64,000 nucleotides of DNA, taken from contig NZ_OY782772.1 in the NCBI RefSeq assembly GCF_963678245.1, positions 512,734-576,733 on the forward strand, given 5' to 3'. How positions within the stretch are numbered: the first letter of the stretch is position 1; every line of letters begins with the position of its first letter. Positions 45,142-53,721 of the stretch are shown here, piece after piece. The notes under the pieces were generated by a model, which was given only the letters and a program-made list of their open reading frames with translations, did no database searches and was not told where the DNA came from. Source of the DNA: an uncultured Sunxiuqinia sp. Lineage in GTDB: Bacteria; Bacteroidota; Bacteroidia; Bacteroidales; Prolixibacteraceae. The translations under genes were made by a program, and so were the position numbers.

Positions 45142-46434
45142 ATGAATCCACAAGCTGAAGAATTAAACAAGATTATTCAAGCTAAACATCCAGTTGTTTA
45201 TGATCTTTTGTCTGATAAAGGAAAGAATATCTTTTTTCCGAAGAAAGGTATTTTAGGACAAACAGCTGATGCAAAAGGCACAAAAATAAATGCCACCATT
45301 GGAGCAGCTGTTGAAGATAATGGCAGTCCAATGCGTTTAGGCAGTATTGAGTCAAACGTCAAGTTAGATCCTTCATTGGTTTTTCCATATGCACCAAGCT
45401 ATGGCCGTCCTGATATTCGTGCGAAATGGAAAAGCATGATTTACGAGAAAAACCCGACTTTAAGAAATAAAGAATTGAGTTTGCCTGTAGTAACCAATGC
45501 TTTAACTCATGGTGTAAGTATGGCCGGGTATCTGTTTTTAAATGAAGGCGAGAAAGTAATTGTTCCCGACTTGTTCTGGGGAAATTATAACTTGATTCTG
45601 AACCATGCTTATGGAGCTGAAGTGTCCAAATTCAACCTTTTTAAAGATGGCGGTTTTGACATTGATTCATTCAAAACTAAATTAGCAGAAGGCGGAATTG
45701 GTAAAAAAGTACTGATTCTAAATTTCCCCAATAATCCGACAGGATACACTCCAACAACGGATGAGATCAAAGACATTGTCAGGGTAATTAAAGAATCTGC
45801 AGAGCAAGGTAATAAAATTGTTGTTTTCTCCGACGATGCTTATTTTGGACTGGTTTATGAAGATGGCATAGAAAAAGAAAGTATCTTTTCGTTTCTTTGC
45901 GACTTGCACGAGAATGTACTGGCACTGAAAATTGACGGTCCAACAAAAGAAGATTACGTTTGGGGATTCCGTGTAGGATTTATGACTTATGGTATTAAGG
46001 GTGTCGATGCTGATTTGTACACCGCACTCGAAGCTAAAACAGCCGGAGCTGTTCGCGGAAACATTTCTAATGCTGCAAATATCTCTCAGTCGTTACTTTT
46101 GAAAGCATTCGAAGATGAAGCGTATCAAGCACAAAAAGCGGAGAAGTTCGATATCATGAACAAGCGGTATCATGCAGTAAAAGAAGCACTAAAAGATGAA
46201 AAGTATACTGAGTATTTTACAGCATTACCATACAACTCTGGCTATTTTATGTGTGTTCAACTTGCTGATGGATTAGACGGAGAGCAAATCCGTAAAATAT
46301 TGATTGACAATTATAGCATTGGGCTGATAAATTTGAATAATGTGTTGCGTGTTGCATTTTCGGCCGTAGCAGCTGCGGATGTTAAAGAGTTGTTCGAAGG
46401 AATATATCATGCATGTAAAGATTCGAAGCAATAA
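45142..46434 (+). CDS. PLP-dependent aminotransferase, class I/II
   Basis: 430 residues with a fold-type I aminotransferase pattern: PYAPSYGRPDIRAKW, LNFPNNPTGYTPTTDEI (the Asn of NxPNNPTG binds substrate), FSDDAYFGLVYE with the PLP-binding Asp, and the Schiff-base lysine in IDGPTKEDYVWGFRVGF. The segment around the lysine is DGPTKEDYVWG rather than the usual SxSKxx, a feature of a subgroup with unassigned substrate. The protein ends in a normal C-terminal small domain. It is followed by its own terminator. The exact amino acid is not deducible. Confidence 0.86.
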   Translation: MNPQAEELNKIIQAKHPVVYDLLSDKGKNIFFPKKGILGQTADAKGTKINATIGAAVEDNGSPMRLGSIESNVKLDPSLVFPYAPSYGRPDIRAKWKSMIYEKNPTLRNKELSLPVVTNALTHGVSMAGYLFLNEGEKVIVPDLFWGNYNLILNHAYGAEVSKFNLFKDGGFDIDSFKTKLAEGGIGKKVLILNFPNNPTGYTPTTDEIKDIVRVIKESAEQGNKIVVFSDDAYFGLVYEDGIEKESIFSFLCDLHENVLALKIDGPTKEDYVWGFRVGFMTYGIKGVDADLYTALEAKTAGAVRGNISNAANISQSLLLKAFEDEAYQAQKAEKFDIMNKRYHAVKEALKDEKYTEYFTALPYNSGYFMCVQLADGLDGEQIRKILIDNYSIGLINLNNVLRVAFSAVAAADVKELFEGIYHACKDSKQ

Positions 46435-46459
46435 AATAAATAGTTGACTAATTATAAGT

Positions 46460-46490
46460 GCCTTCTCATTATTTGGGGAGGCTTTTTTTT
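46460..46490 (+). terminator. Intrinsic terminator of the aminotransferase gene
   Basis: GCCTTCTC (46460-46467) pairs with GGGGAGGC (46475-46482) including two G-T pairs, followed by T8. It touches the stop codon of the convergent exonuclease gene (46489). Confidence 0.85.
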
Positions 46491-47211
46491 ACACGACTTC
46501 CATATTTTCCATTGGGATTATTTCCTCGCCTTTATAACGCAGCAGCAAGTTAGTTACTGCTAAAGTATCTTTCTCGCAATATCGTATAATTCTGTCGATT
46601 TCTCCATCGTTGTAATAAACACTTGCTACCTGGCTGCCATCAATATCGTCTTTTGGAGTTGGGATGTTGAAAACAGCGCAAAGCAAGTTTAGTGACGTGT
46701 AGTTTTTGTAATCGCCAAATTTCCAAAGTTGCAAGGTGTCTATTAATCGGTCTTTAACTTCCCAGGGTTTCATGCCTGCAATATCCAACGATTTTGGAAG
46801 CGGCAGACCGTTGATCAGTGTTCTCCTGGCGATATACGGATAGTCGAATTCTTGTCCGTTGTGGGCGCAAATTCGTCTTTCTGGATGCGACATGAATTTA
46901 TTGAGCATGTCGTTAAACTGGCTTAGTAGTTTTTTCTCATTGTCATCAAAAAACGACTTAACCCGGTAGAATCGTTCCCCTTGCTTTTGTGTGACAACAC
47001 CGGCTGATATGCAAATGATTTTTCCAAATTCGGCATAAATACCGGCACGTTCATAAACGTCCCCGGCGGTTTGATCATCAGTTCTGAAATAGGTCGATTT
47101 TTTATCCCATAACTGCTGAAAGACCTCAGGTAGTTCTCCAAAGTCAGGCTGTTGTGGTGCCGTTTCGATATCGATAAATAAGATGTCTTCTACGTTTAAT
47201 TGGCTGAGCAT
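46489..47211 (-). CDS. 3'-5' exonuclease, PolB-like DEDD family
   Basis: 240 residues. A DnaQ/PolB-type DEDD nuclease: first acidic pair in ILFIDIETAP, second Asp in CAHNGQEFDYPYIARR, and the last Asp in RYCEKDTLAVTNLLLRY. The middle shows FGKIICISAGVV and the DTLQLWKFGDYKNYTSL region. It matches the predicted exonuclease family related to the proofreading domain of DNA polymerase B; the substrate (DNA or RNA) is not known. It starts 2 nt after the udk gene ends on the same strand, so the two are likely co-transcribed. Confidence 0.87.
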   Translation of the reverse strand: MLSQLNVEDILFIDIETAPQQPDFGELPEVFQQLWDKKSTYFRTDDQTAGDVYERAGIYAEFGKIICISAGVVTQKQGERFYRVKSFFDDNEKKLLSQFNDMLNKFMSHPERRICAHNGQEFDYPYIARRTLINGLPLPKSLDIAGMKPWEVKDRLIDTLQLWKFGDYKNYTSLNLLCAVFNIPTPKDDIDGSQVASVYYNDGEIDRIIRYCEKDTLAVTNLLLRYKGEEIIPMENMEVV

Positions 47212-47213
47212 GG

Positions 47214-47819
47214 CTATAGGTTTTGTTTGATGAAATTAGTTAAAATATTGATCGCTACGGTATTATTGCCTCCTTGTGGAATGATGATGTCTGCAAACCG
47301 TTTGGTTGGCTCTATAAATTGCAAATGGCTTGGGCGAACGGTTTCTTCATATCGTGTCAGAACTTCCTGAACATCACGTCCTCTTTCAATAATGTCACGT
47401 TGAATAACCCGCGAAAGACGAAGATCCGAATCGCAATCAACAAAAGCTTTGATGTCCATCATTTTACGCAAAGAAGCATTTGACAATACTAAAATTCCTT
47501 CAACAATTAAAACTGATTTTGGATGAATTGTTCGAGTTGCTTCTTGTCTGGTACAGGTCAAATAGGAATAAACTGGCTCTTTAATAGGCTTTCCTTCCTT
47601 TAATTCTATCAAGTGCTTCGTTAGTAGACTAAATTCAATGGAATCAGGATGATCAAAATTTATTTGTTTTCGTTGTTCCATCGGAATATGACTGCTGTCG
47701 CGGTAATAGGAGTCCTGCGAAATGACAGCAACCTCGTTTTGAGGTAGTTGCTCAATTATTTTTCGAACAACTGTTGTTTTGCCTGAGCCGGTTCCGCCGG
47801 CAATACCGATAATGATCAT
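47214..47819 (-). CDS. udk: Uridine kinase
   Basis: 201 residues. P-loop GIAGGTGSGKTTVVRKI at the N-terminus, then the SQDSYYRDSSHIPMEQRKQINFDHPDSIEF segment that binds nucleoside, VLIVEGILVL and DCDSDLRLSRVIQRDIIERGR. It phosphorylates uridine and cytidine in pyrimidine salvage. Normal length. Co-directional with the exonuclease gene with a 2-nt gap. Confidence 0.95.
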   Translation of the reverse strand: MIIIGIAGGTGSGKTTVVRKIIEQLPQNEVAVISQDSYYRDSSHIPMEQRKQINFDHPDSIEFSLLTKHLIELKEGKPIKEPVYSYLTCTRQEATRTIHPKSVLIVEGILVLSNASLRKMMDIKAFVDCDSDLRLSRVIQRDIIERGRDVQEVLTRYEETVRPSHLQFIEPTKRFADIIIPQGGNNTVAINILTNFIKQNL

Positions 47820-47952
47820 TCTTATATAATTTTGAAGTAAAGATAAACAAGCCTAAACGTTTTTCTATATTCTAATGGTTGTTTATGGCTCAATAGTTGG
47901 AAAATATTACCTTCGCAAAAGAAAAACAAACCGTAACCAAATTTTATTTGAT

Positions 47953-48252
47953 ATGATAAACCATGTCGTTCTTTTCAAATTAAAAGGATACCCTGAAGCT
48001 GAAAAAGAAGCTGTAATCCGGAAGGTGAAATCAGCGTTGGAAGCACTAAAAAATAAGATTGAACAAGTTAAACATTTAGAGGTTGGTTTGAATTACGAAT
48101 TGAATGCAAAATCATATGATATTTGCTTGATTTCGCATTTTGAATCGCTATCTGATTTGGATGTTTACCGTGTTCATCCGGAGCATTTAAAAGTGGTGGA
48201 ACTGATTAATGAAACCACAGCAGAGCGTGCTGCGGTTGATTTCGAATTCTAA
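47953..48252 (+). CDS. Dabb family stress-responsive protein
   Basis: 99 residues from ATG at 47953; an earlier start (47875) would add 26 basic residues without homology. The A/B-barrel (Dabb) family pattern is visible: INHVVLFKLKGYPEAEKEAV, HLEVGLNYELNAKSYDICLISHFESLSDLDVYRVHPEHLKV. Such small dimeric barrel proteins are stress-induced in plants and bacteria; most have no known activity. It is followed 24 nt later by manA. Confidence 0.85.
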   Translation: MINHVVLFKLKGYPEAEKEAVIRKVKSALEALKNKIEQVKHLEVGLNYELNAKSYDICLISHFESLSDLDVYRVHPEHLKVVELINETTAERAAVDFEF

Positions 48253-48275
48253 AAAGGAAACATTAAAAGCAATAA

Positions 48276-49256
48276 ATGAAAAATTTATATCCTCTTAAGT
48301 TTAAACCCCAGTTTATGGATAAAATTTGGGGTGGAAATAAGATAAAAATACATCTTGGTAAAGATTTTGGGAATCTGCCCAATTGTGGAGAGAGCTGGGA
48401 AATATCGGGTGTTCAGGATCACGTATCGGTCGTTGAGAATGGTTTCCTAGCAGGAAATAGTCTGGAAGAGCTGATCGAAATATACATGGGCGAATTGGTC
48501 GGCGATAAAGTGTATGAGAAATTTGGTGTCGAGTTTCCGCTGTTAATCAAGTTTATTGATGCGAATGATGATCTCTCCATACAGGTACACCCTGATGATG
48601 ACCTGTCGAAGAAGCGCCATCAGGCTTTTGGCAAAACAGAAATGTGGTATGTGATGCAAGCTGATAAGGGGGCTAAACTGAACTTAGGTTTTAAAGAAGA
48701 ATTGACACAAGATCAATACTTGGAGAAATTTAATGCCGGTCAGCTCATGGAAATTCTAAACTTTGAGGAAGTAAACGAAGGGGATATCCTGTTTATGCCG
48801 GCAGGTCGTGTACATGCAATTGGCCGTGGGGTGTTGGTTGCAGAAATTCAGCAAACTTCTGATGTCACCTATCGTATTTATGATTTCGACCGAAAAGATG
48901 CACAAGGGAATGGGCGTGAGTTACATACCGAATTGGCTTTGGATGCTATTGATTTTGCCGTGCCTGAATCATATAAGACTGATTATGAGCGGAAACAAAA
49001 TGAGCCGGTTGAGGCAGTGAAATGCCAGTATTTTACCACAAATGTACTTGAGTTGGATCAAAAGCTGGAGCGAGACTTTCATAAAAAGGATACTTTTGTG
49101 ATTTACATTTGCCTGGAAGGAGATTTGGAAATTGAATATCAGGAAGGACTTGAAACGGTTAAGAAAGGTGATACAATACTGGTTCCTGCAGCTTTGGAGC
49201 ATTTTATCCTCATCCCACAGAGTAAAGGTGTAAAGCTGTTGGAAGTTCATTTGTAA
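48276..49256 (+). CDS. manA: Mannose-6-phosphate isomerase, type I
   Basis: 326 residues, the short bacterial type I PMI. Zinc ligands are visible in SIQVHPDDDLS (Gln, His), in KTEMWYVM (Glu) and in RVHAIGRGVLVAEIQQTSDVTYRIYDF (His). It interconverts mannose-6-phosphate and fructose-6-phosphate. A cupin-like C-terminus follows (YICLEGDLEIEYQEGLETVKKGDTILVPA). The gene is probably co-transcribed with the Dabb gene (24-nt gap). Confidence 0.92.
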   Translation: MKNLYPLKFKPQFMDKIWGGNKIKIHLGKDFGNLPNCGESWEISGVQDHVSVVENGFLAGNSLEELIEIYMGELVGDKVYEKFGVEFPLLIKFIDANDDLSIQVHPDDDLSKKRHQAFGKTEMWYVMQADKGAKLNLGFKEELTQDQYLEKFNAGQLMEILNFEEVNEGDILFMPAGRVHAIGRGVLVAEIQQTSDVTYRIYDFDRKDAQGNGRELHTELALDAIDFAVPESYKTDYERKQNEPVEAVKCQYFTTNVLELDQKLERDFHKKDTFVIYICLEGDLEIEYQEGLETVKKGDTILVPAALEHFILIPQSKGVKLLEVHL

Positions 49257-49346
49257 GAGTTTACTAATTTTGTCGGCTAGTGTGAGTTGAGACTAGTAAA
49301 AGTATATTACTGACACCGAATTTGGAACTTGAAATTTATTGAAGTT

Positions 49347-49934
49347 ATGGAGATAAAAAATGCCCGGTTTTTAATGAGTAATTCGGATGTTAGTAAATGC
49401 CCTGATCCCATCAAACCGGAATTTGCTTTTATTGGCCGATCAAATGTGGGCAAATCTTCATTGATCAATATGATGACCGGGCAGAAAAAATTAGCCAAAA
49501 CTTCTTCGCGCCCGGGAAAGACACAGTTAATTAACCATTTTGTAATCAATGATGATTGGTACTTGGTTGATTTACCCGGTTACGGTTATGCCAAAGTTTC
49601 AAAAAAAAGCAAACAGAAATTTCAAGCCTACATCGTCGATTATGTGTTGAAGAGACAAAGTCTGTATTGCCTGTTTGTTTTGATTGATTGCAGACACGAA
49701 GCTCAGCAAATTGATCTGGAGTTTATTAATTGGTTGGGTGAAAAGGAGGTGCCTTTTGCTTTAATTTTCACTAAAGCCGATAAGCTTGGAGCGAACCAAT
49801 TAGCTAAAAATCTGATCGAATACAAGGAAACACTATTAAAGCAGTGGGAGGAATTACCTCCACTTCTGGTTAGTTCGGCAGAAAATGGCATGGGGCGAGA
49901 AGAAATATTAAGCTTTATTGAGCAAAGTATCTGA
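49347..49934 (+). CDS. engB: Ribosome biogenesis GTP-binding protein YsxC/EngB
   Basis: 195 residues from ATG at 49347, in preference to an in-frame TTG at 49329. G1 [13 protein letters not shown]2 threonine in [14 protein letters not shown]3 [10 protein letters not shown] and G4 FTKADKL are all present. TrmE-Era-EngA type GTPase required for assembly of the large ribosomal subunit. Length normal. Single gene. Confidence 0.95.
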   Translation: MEIKNARFLMSNSDVSKCPDPIKPEFAFIGRSNVGKSSLINMMTGQKKLAKTSSRPGKTQLINHFVINDDWYLVDLPGYGYAKVSKKSKQKFQAYIVDYVLKRQSLYCLFVLIDCRHEAQQIDLEFINWLGEKEVPFALIFTKADKLGANQLAKNLIEYKETLLKQWEELPPLLVSSAENGMGREEILSFIEQSI

Positions 49935-50047
49935 TTTAGTTTTTTTAACTTTTGTGAGACAGAGTTTTATGCTATTTAAAAGGAGCTTAGCATGCAATTT
50001 AAATGAACTTCCAATTCATACAGGTAAAGATATTTTAAAGATTTTTT

Positions 50048-50055
50048 TACCTTTG
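50048..50055 (+). promoter_or_regulatory. -7 box (TACCTTTG) upstream of prs
   Basis: TAnnTTTG match 37 nt before the prs start. No good -33 TTTG at 19-21 nt. Position and sequence are typical of Bacteroidota housekeeping promoters. Confidence 0.5.
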
Positions 50056-50092
50056 CCCGCGATCCGAAGCTACATAAATTAAAAGAAAAAAA

Positions 50093-51031
50093 ATGTCAAA
50101 AAAGGCTCCGTTAAAGATTTTTACTGGTACGGCAACCAAGTATCTAACTACAGAGATTTGTAAAAGTGTTAATGTTGACTTGGGAAAATCTTCCTGTCCT
50201 ATTTTTGCAGATGGTGAGTTTGAACCCTGTTTTGAAGAAACAATACGTGGAGCACATGTTTTTCTAGTGCAATCAACATTTCCTACAGCTGACAATTTGT
50301 TGGAGTTGTTGTTAATGATTGACGCTGCCAAAAGAGCTTCAGCGTATAAAATTATTGCCTGCATCCCATATTTTGGATATGCTCGTCAGGATAGAAAAGA
50401 TAAACCACGAGTTTCTATTGGAGCCAAGTTAATGGCCGATCTGCTTTCAGCAGCAGGTGTCGATCGTATTATAACCATGGATTTACACGCTGATCAAATT
50501 CAGGGTTTCTTTAACGTTCCCGTTGATCATTTGTTTGCCTCGGCGATGTTTATTCCTTTTATTAAGAAAATGGGATTGCGTGATATCGTAATTGCTTCGC
50601 CAGATGTTGGCGGTACAAAACGAGCAAATACCTATGCTCGTATGCTGGGAACCGATATGGTAATATGTCACAAGTCTCGTGCTAAGGCGAATGTTGTGGG
50701 AAGTATGACCTTGATTGGTGACGTGCGCGACAAGGACGTAATTATTGTAGACGACCTGATCGACACTGCCGGAACCATAACTAAGGCAGCCGGCTTAATG
50801 ATCAAAGAAGGAGCAAATTCGGTTCGGGCATTTGCTGCTCATGGTTTACTTTCAGCACCAGCCTACGAACGAATCGAGGAATCTGCATTACAGGAGGTTT
50901 ATTTCACCAATTCAATACCCCCGAAGAAGGAGTCAAAAAAGATCAAGTATATTTCAGTAGCCGAAGCGTTTGGAGAAGCTATTCAGCGAGTGTATAAAAA
51001 TGAGTCGATTAGTTCGCTTTTCTTTAAATAA
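50093..51031 (+). CDS. prs: Ribose-phosphate pyrophosphokinase
   Basis: 312 residues of the class I PRPP synthetase. FADGEFEPCFEETIRGAHVFLVQS, the catalytic flexible loop region FGYARQDRKDKPR, MDLHADQIQGFF with the metal-binding His, and the PRPP loop VDDLIDTAGTITKAA are all in place. The enzyme makes PRPP for nucleotide, His and Trp synthesis. It is followed by rplY, which has its own -7 box. Confidence 0.97.
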   Translation: MSKKAPLKIFTGTATKYLTTEICKSVNVDLGKSSCPIFADGEFEPCFEETIRGAHVFLVQSTFPTADNLLELLLMIDAAKRASAYKIIACIPYFGYARQDRKDKPRVSIGAKLMADLLSAAGVDRIITMDLHADQIQGFFNVPVDHLFASAMFIPFIKKMGLRDIVIASPDVGGTKRANTYARMLGTDMVICHKSRAKANVVGSMTLIGDVRDKDVIIVDDLIDTAGTITKAAGLMIKEGANSVRAFAAHGLLSAPAYERIEESALQEVYFTNSIPPKKESKKIKYISVAEAFGEAIQRVYKNESISSLFFK

Positions 51032-51036
51032 ATTAA

Positions 51037-51044
51037 TACATTTG
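51037..51044 (+). promoter_or_regulatory. -7 box (TACATTTG) upstream of rplY
   Basis: TAnnTTTG match located 6 nt after the prs stop codon and 95 nt before rplY. Suggests a separate promoter for the rplY-pth operon. No -33 match at the expected distance. Confidence 0.5.
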
Positions 51045-51138
51045 CACCGCTTTTTCCAACGGCATAAAGGTTATGTATGCTGTTTGCCCTTTTAACAAAA
51101 GGGAGGACTGAGTACCATAATTAATAAAATATTTTAAA

Positions 51139-51771
51139 ATGAAATCAATTGAAGTTAAAGGCCATCTAAGAGAAGGTCTTGGAAAAAAAGAATCAAAGAA
51201 ATTAAGAAGTGAAGAGAAGGTACCATGCGTTTTGTATGGAAACGAAGAGCCCATTCATTTTTACGCTGATGCAGCCGCTTTTCGTCCACTGGTTTACACC
51301 CCAAACGTATATCTAATTGATTTGGATATTGATGGTACAGTTTATAAGGCAATCATGCAAGATGTTCAATTTCATCCGGTGGATGATCAGGTTCTTCATG
51401 TTGACTTTTTGAAAACGACCGATGAAAAACCAGTTAAGATTGAAGTTCCAATTAAAGTTTCTGGTTATGCAAAAGGTATGAAAACTGGAGGTAAGTTAAA
51501 AGTGAACCTACGCCGATTGAAAGTTAAAGCTTTAGCTAAAGATCTTCCTGATACGATTAAGATTGACATTACTAATCTTGAATTGGGAGATAGCTTTAAA
51601 GTTGGTGCTCTGGAAATGGATAATATTCAATTCTTAAACAACAAATCAGTACCTGTTGTTTCTATTGTTATTACACGTGCCGCCCGTGCTGCACTTGGTT
51701 TAGCACCTTTACCGGAGGATGAGCCTGAAGAAGTAGAAACTGAAGGAGAAGAAGCAGCTTCTGAAGAATAG
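51139..51771 (+). CDS. rplY: 50S ribosomal protein L25 (CTC form)
   Basis: 210 residues, the long CTC form. The N-terminal L25 domain (about 1-92) carries LREGLGKKESKKLRSEEKVPCVLYG and binds 5S rRNA. The C-terminal beta domain runs to about 185 (VPIKVSGYAKGMKTGGKLKVNLRRLKVKAL), then an acidic tail (EDEPEEVETEGEEAASEE). First gene of the order rplY-pth-S4-DUF4924, which I recall as common in Bacteroidota. Confidence 0.95.
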   Translation: MKSIEVKGHLREGLGKKESKKLRSEEKVPCVLYGNEEPIHFYADAAAFRPLVYTPNVYLIDLDIDGTVYKAIMQDVQFHPVDDQVLHVDFLKTTDEKPVKIEVPIKVSGYAKGMKTGGKLKVNLRRLKVKALAKDLPDTIKIDITNLELGDSFKVGALEMDNIQFLNNKSVPVVSIVITRAARAALGLAPLPEDEPEEVETEGEEAASEE

Positions 51772-51820
51772 GGAATTTCCCTTTGCATACGTTATTGTCA
51801 GATAAAATGAATACCAACGT

Positions 51821-52387
51821 ATGAAATATTTAATAGTAGGACTTGGAAATCCGGGAAGTGAATATGAAAATACCCGGCACAACATAGGATTTAAAATATT
51901 GGACGCTCTAGCTGATGCGTCCAATATTGTTTTTAATGATAAGCGTTATGGCTTTGTTGCTGAATACAAATTCAAAGGACGAACATTTGTATTGCTCAAA
52001 CCAACCACTTTTATGAATTTGAGTGGTAAGGCTGTGAATTACTGGTTGCAAAAGGAAAAGATAAGTTTCGACAACCTTTTGATTCTAACCGATGACTTGG
52101 CGCTGCCTTTTGGTACGCTTCGGTTACGTGCCAAAGGTGGAGATGCGGGGCACAATGGTCTTAAAGATATTCAACAGGTAATGGGGCGAAGCGACTATGC
52201 CCGACTTCGATTTGGTATTGGTAATGATTTTCGTCCTGGCCAGCAGGTGGAATATGTGCTCGAAGACTGGGGCAAAGACGAAGCTGTTGAACTACCTCAA
52301 AAAATAGATACCTGCATTGAAATTATCAAAAGCTATGGCACAATTGGTGTTGCCCGGACAATGAATCAATTCAATAAACGAAAATGA
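51821..52387 (+). CDS. pth: Peptidyl-tRNA hydrolase
   Basis: 188 residues. GLGNPGSEYENTRHNIGF with the catalytic His near residue 20, KPTTFMNLSGKAV, DDLALPFGTLRLRAKGGDAGHNGLKDI with the conserved Asp and Asn. Releases tRNA from peptidyl-tRNA that dropped off ribosomes. It lies 49 nt after rplY and 1 nt before the S4-domain gene, in keeping with an operon for translation quality control. Confidence 0.96.
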   Translation: MKYLIVGLGNPGSEYENTRHNIGFKILDALADASNIVFNDKRYGFVAEYKFKGRTFVLLKPTTFMNLSGKAVNYWLQKEKISFDNLLILTDDLALPFGTLRLRAKGGDAGHNGLKDIQQVMGRSDYARLRFGIGNDFRPGQQVEYVLEDWGKDEAVELPQKIDTCIEIIKSYGTIGVARTMNQFNKRK

Positions 52388-52388
52388 T

Positions 52389-52772
52389 ATGGGTGATCAG
52401 GTTCGTGTTGATAAATGGCTGTGGGCTGTTCGGGTATTTAAAACCCGAAGTGCAGCAACAGAAGCCGTTAAGAAAGGTCGGATTTCAATTGACGATTTGC
52501 CTGTAAAGCCATCACGAAGCATAAAAATAGGGGACGTTATTAAAGTTCGTAAATCTCCGGCAACCTATAGTTATAAGGTATTAAAACTCGCCGGGAAGCG
52601 CATGGGGGCAAAGCTTGTTGATGACTTTGTAGAGGATGTGACACCAAAAGAAGAGCTGGAAATACTGGAAGTGCAAAAGAATATGGGGTGGTTTAACCGT
52701 CAACGTGGAACAGGCCGCCCAACAAAAAAAGAAAGAAGAGATTTAGATGACTTCTTCCAAGGAGACGAGTAA
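52389..52772 (+). CDS. S4-domain RNA-binding protein (Hsp15-like)
   Basis: 127 residues. An S4 domain covers about residues 4-65 (VRVDKWLWAVRVFKTRSAATEAVKKGRI, then VKPSRSIKIGDVIKVRK), followed by a basic tail (FNRQRGTGRPTKKERRDLDDF). This is the Hsp15/HslR architecture, which binds 50S subunits carrying nascent chains that detached from 30S. The position between pth and DUF4924 supports ribosome rescue. The gap to the upstream gene is 1 nt and to the downstream gene 2 nt. Confidence 0.9.
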   Translation: MGDQVRVDKWLWAVRVFKTRSAATEAVKKGRISIDDLPVKPSRSIKIGDVIKVRKSPATYSYKVLKLAGKRMGAKLVDDFVEDVTPKEELEILEVQKNMGWFNRQRGTGRPTKKERRDLDDFFQGDE

Positions 52773-52774
52773 TC

Positions 52775-53317
52775 ATGTTAATTGCCAAAGAAAAACGTAA
52801 GAAAAACATTGCTGAGTATATTCTATATCTGTGGCAGGTTGAGGATTTGCTGCGCGCATTGAATTTTGATCTTGATCAAATTGGCAAAAGTCTAGTCTCC
52901 CGGTTTGATGTTGATGACGATACGCGTCTCGAGATTTTCGATTGGTACCGTAATTTGGCTGCCATGATGGAGAAGGAAAGAGTTACAAAGACCGGACATT
53001 TGCAGTTTATCTTAAACTTGATTGATGATCTGAATGAATTTCACATTCAGCTACTACAAACAGGTAAGGACCGTCAGTACCCAGCGCTATTTCAACTAGC
53101 AAAACCCGTGTTGAACGAATTTAAATCCAAGAGCCTCGAAAAGGAAGATAACGATATTCGATTAGGATTTCAAGCTTTATATAGCATTATTCTATTGCGG
53201 CTTCAAAACAAGGAGATTTCAGCTACTACACAGTCAGCTGTCGACCATATTAGTAAATTGATGGGCCATTTGTCTGCCCGATACCTTCAGCATGAGCGAG
53301 GCAAATTCGAGTTTTAG
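52775..53317 (+). CDS. DUF4924 family protein
   Basis: 180 residues, all helical and soluble, beginning MLIAKEKRKKNIAEYILYLWQVEDLLRALNFD, which I recognise as the DUF4924 family restricted to Bacteroidota. No catalytic motif is evident. It follows the S4-domain gene by 2 nt as the last gene of the rplY operon, so a link with translation is possible. Its TAG stop overlaps the convergent DCC-family gene by 4 nt. Confidence 0.85.
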   Translation: MLIAKEKRKKNIAEYILYLWQVEDLLRALNFDLDQIGKSLVSRFDVDDDTRLEIFDWYRNLAAMMEKERVTKTGHLQFILNLIDDLNEFHIQLLQTGKDRQYPALFQLAKPVLNEFKSKSLEKEDNDIRLGFQALYSIILLRLQNKEISATTQSAVDHISKLMGHLSARYLQHERGKFEF

Positions 53318-53721
53318 AGAAAGCGATCTTTTTCATCGGCTGATGGAATCATGCAACTGTTTCGTTTTCCAAACCAATTAAAACGATTTTTAGCAATCCA
53401 CTGGTAAATTTGATCGCGCCACTTTCGTGGAAGTATTTTAAATATCAAGATGAGTTTAAAAAAGCCTCCCAGCTCTTTTGCGATAATTAGGGCGGCGTCC
53501 GATTGGATATAGTAATACTTATTCTGAATTAAAATAACTGAATCGATATTTGAAGGGATGTTGAATTGAGAAATTAATTCCTGGCCTGTGTCGCTGCTTA
53601 AGGGGCAAAATAGAAACTTCTTTTCGTTGTCATATTCTAGAATTGTTTGCACCGACCGACTGCATAAATGGCAATATCCGTCAAACAGGACAATGCTTCT
53701 ATGCTCGGAAATCTGAATCAT
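53314..53721 (-). CDS. DCC-family thiol-disulfide oxidoreductase-like protein (DUF393)
   Basis: 135 residues. The DUF393 signature VLFDGYCHLCSRSVQTIL contains a CxxC pair close to the N-terminus, followed by FLFCPLSSDTGQELI, VILIQNKYYYIQSDAALIIAKELGG and a C-terminal YQWIAKNRFNWFGKR. The family has a thioredoxin-like fold and is assumed to be redox-active, without a proven partner. Its ATG overlaps the stop codon of the upstream amidase gene by 4 nt (ATGA type), a sign of translational coupling. Confidence 0.88.
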   Translation of the reverse strand: MIQISEHRSIVLFDGYCHLCSRSVQTILEYDNEKKFLFCPLSSDTGQELISQFNIPSNIDSVILIQNKYYYIQSDAALIIAKELGGFFKLILIFKILPRKWRDQIYQWIAKNRFNWFGKRNSCMIPSADEKDRFL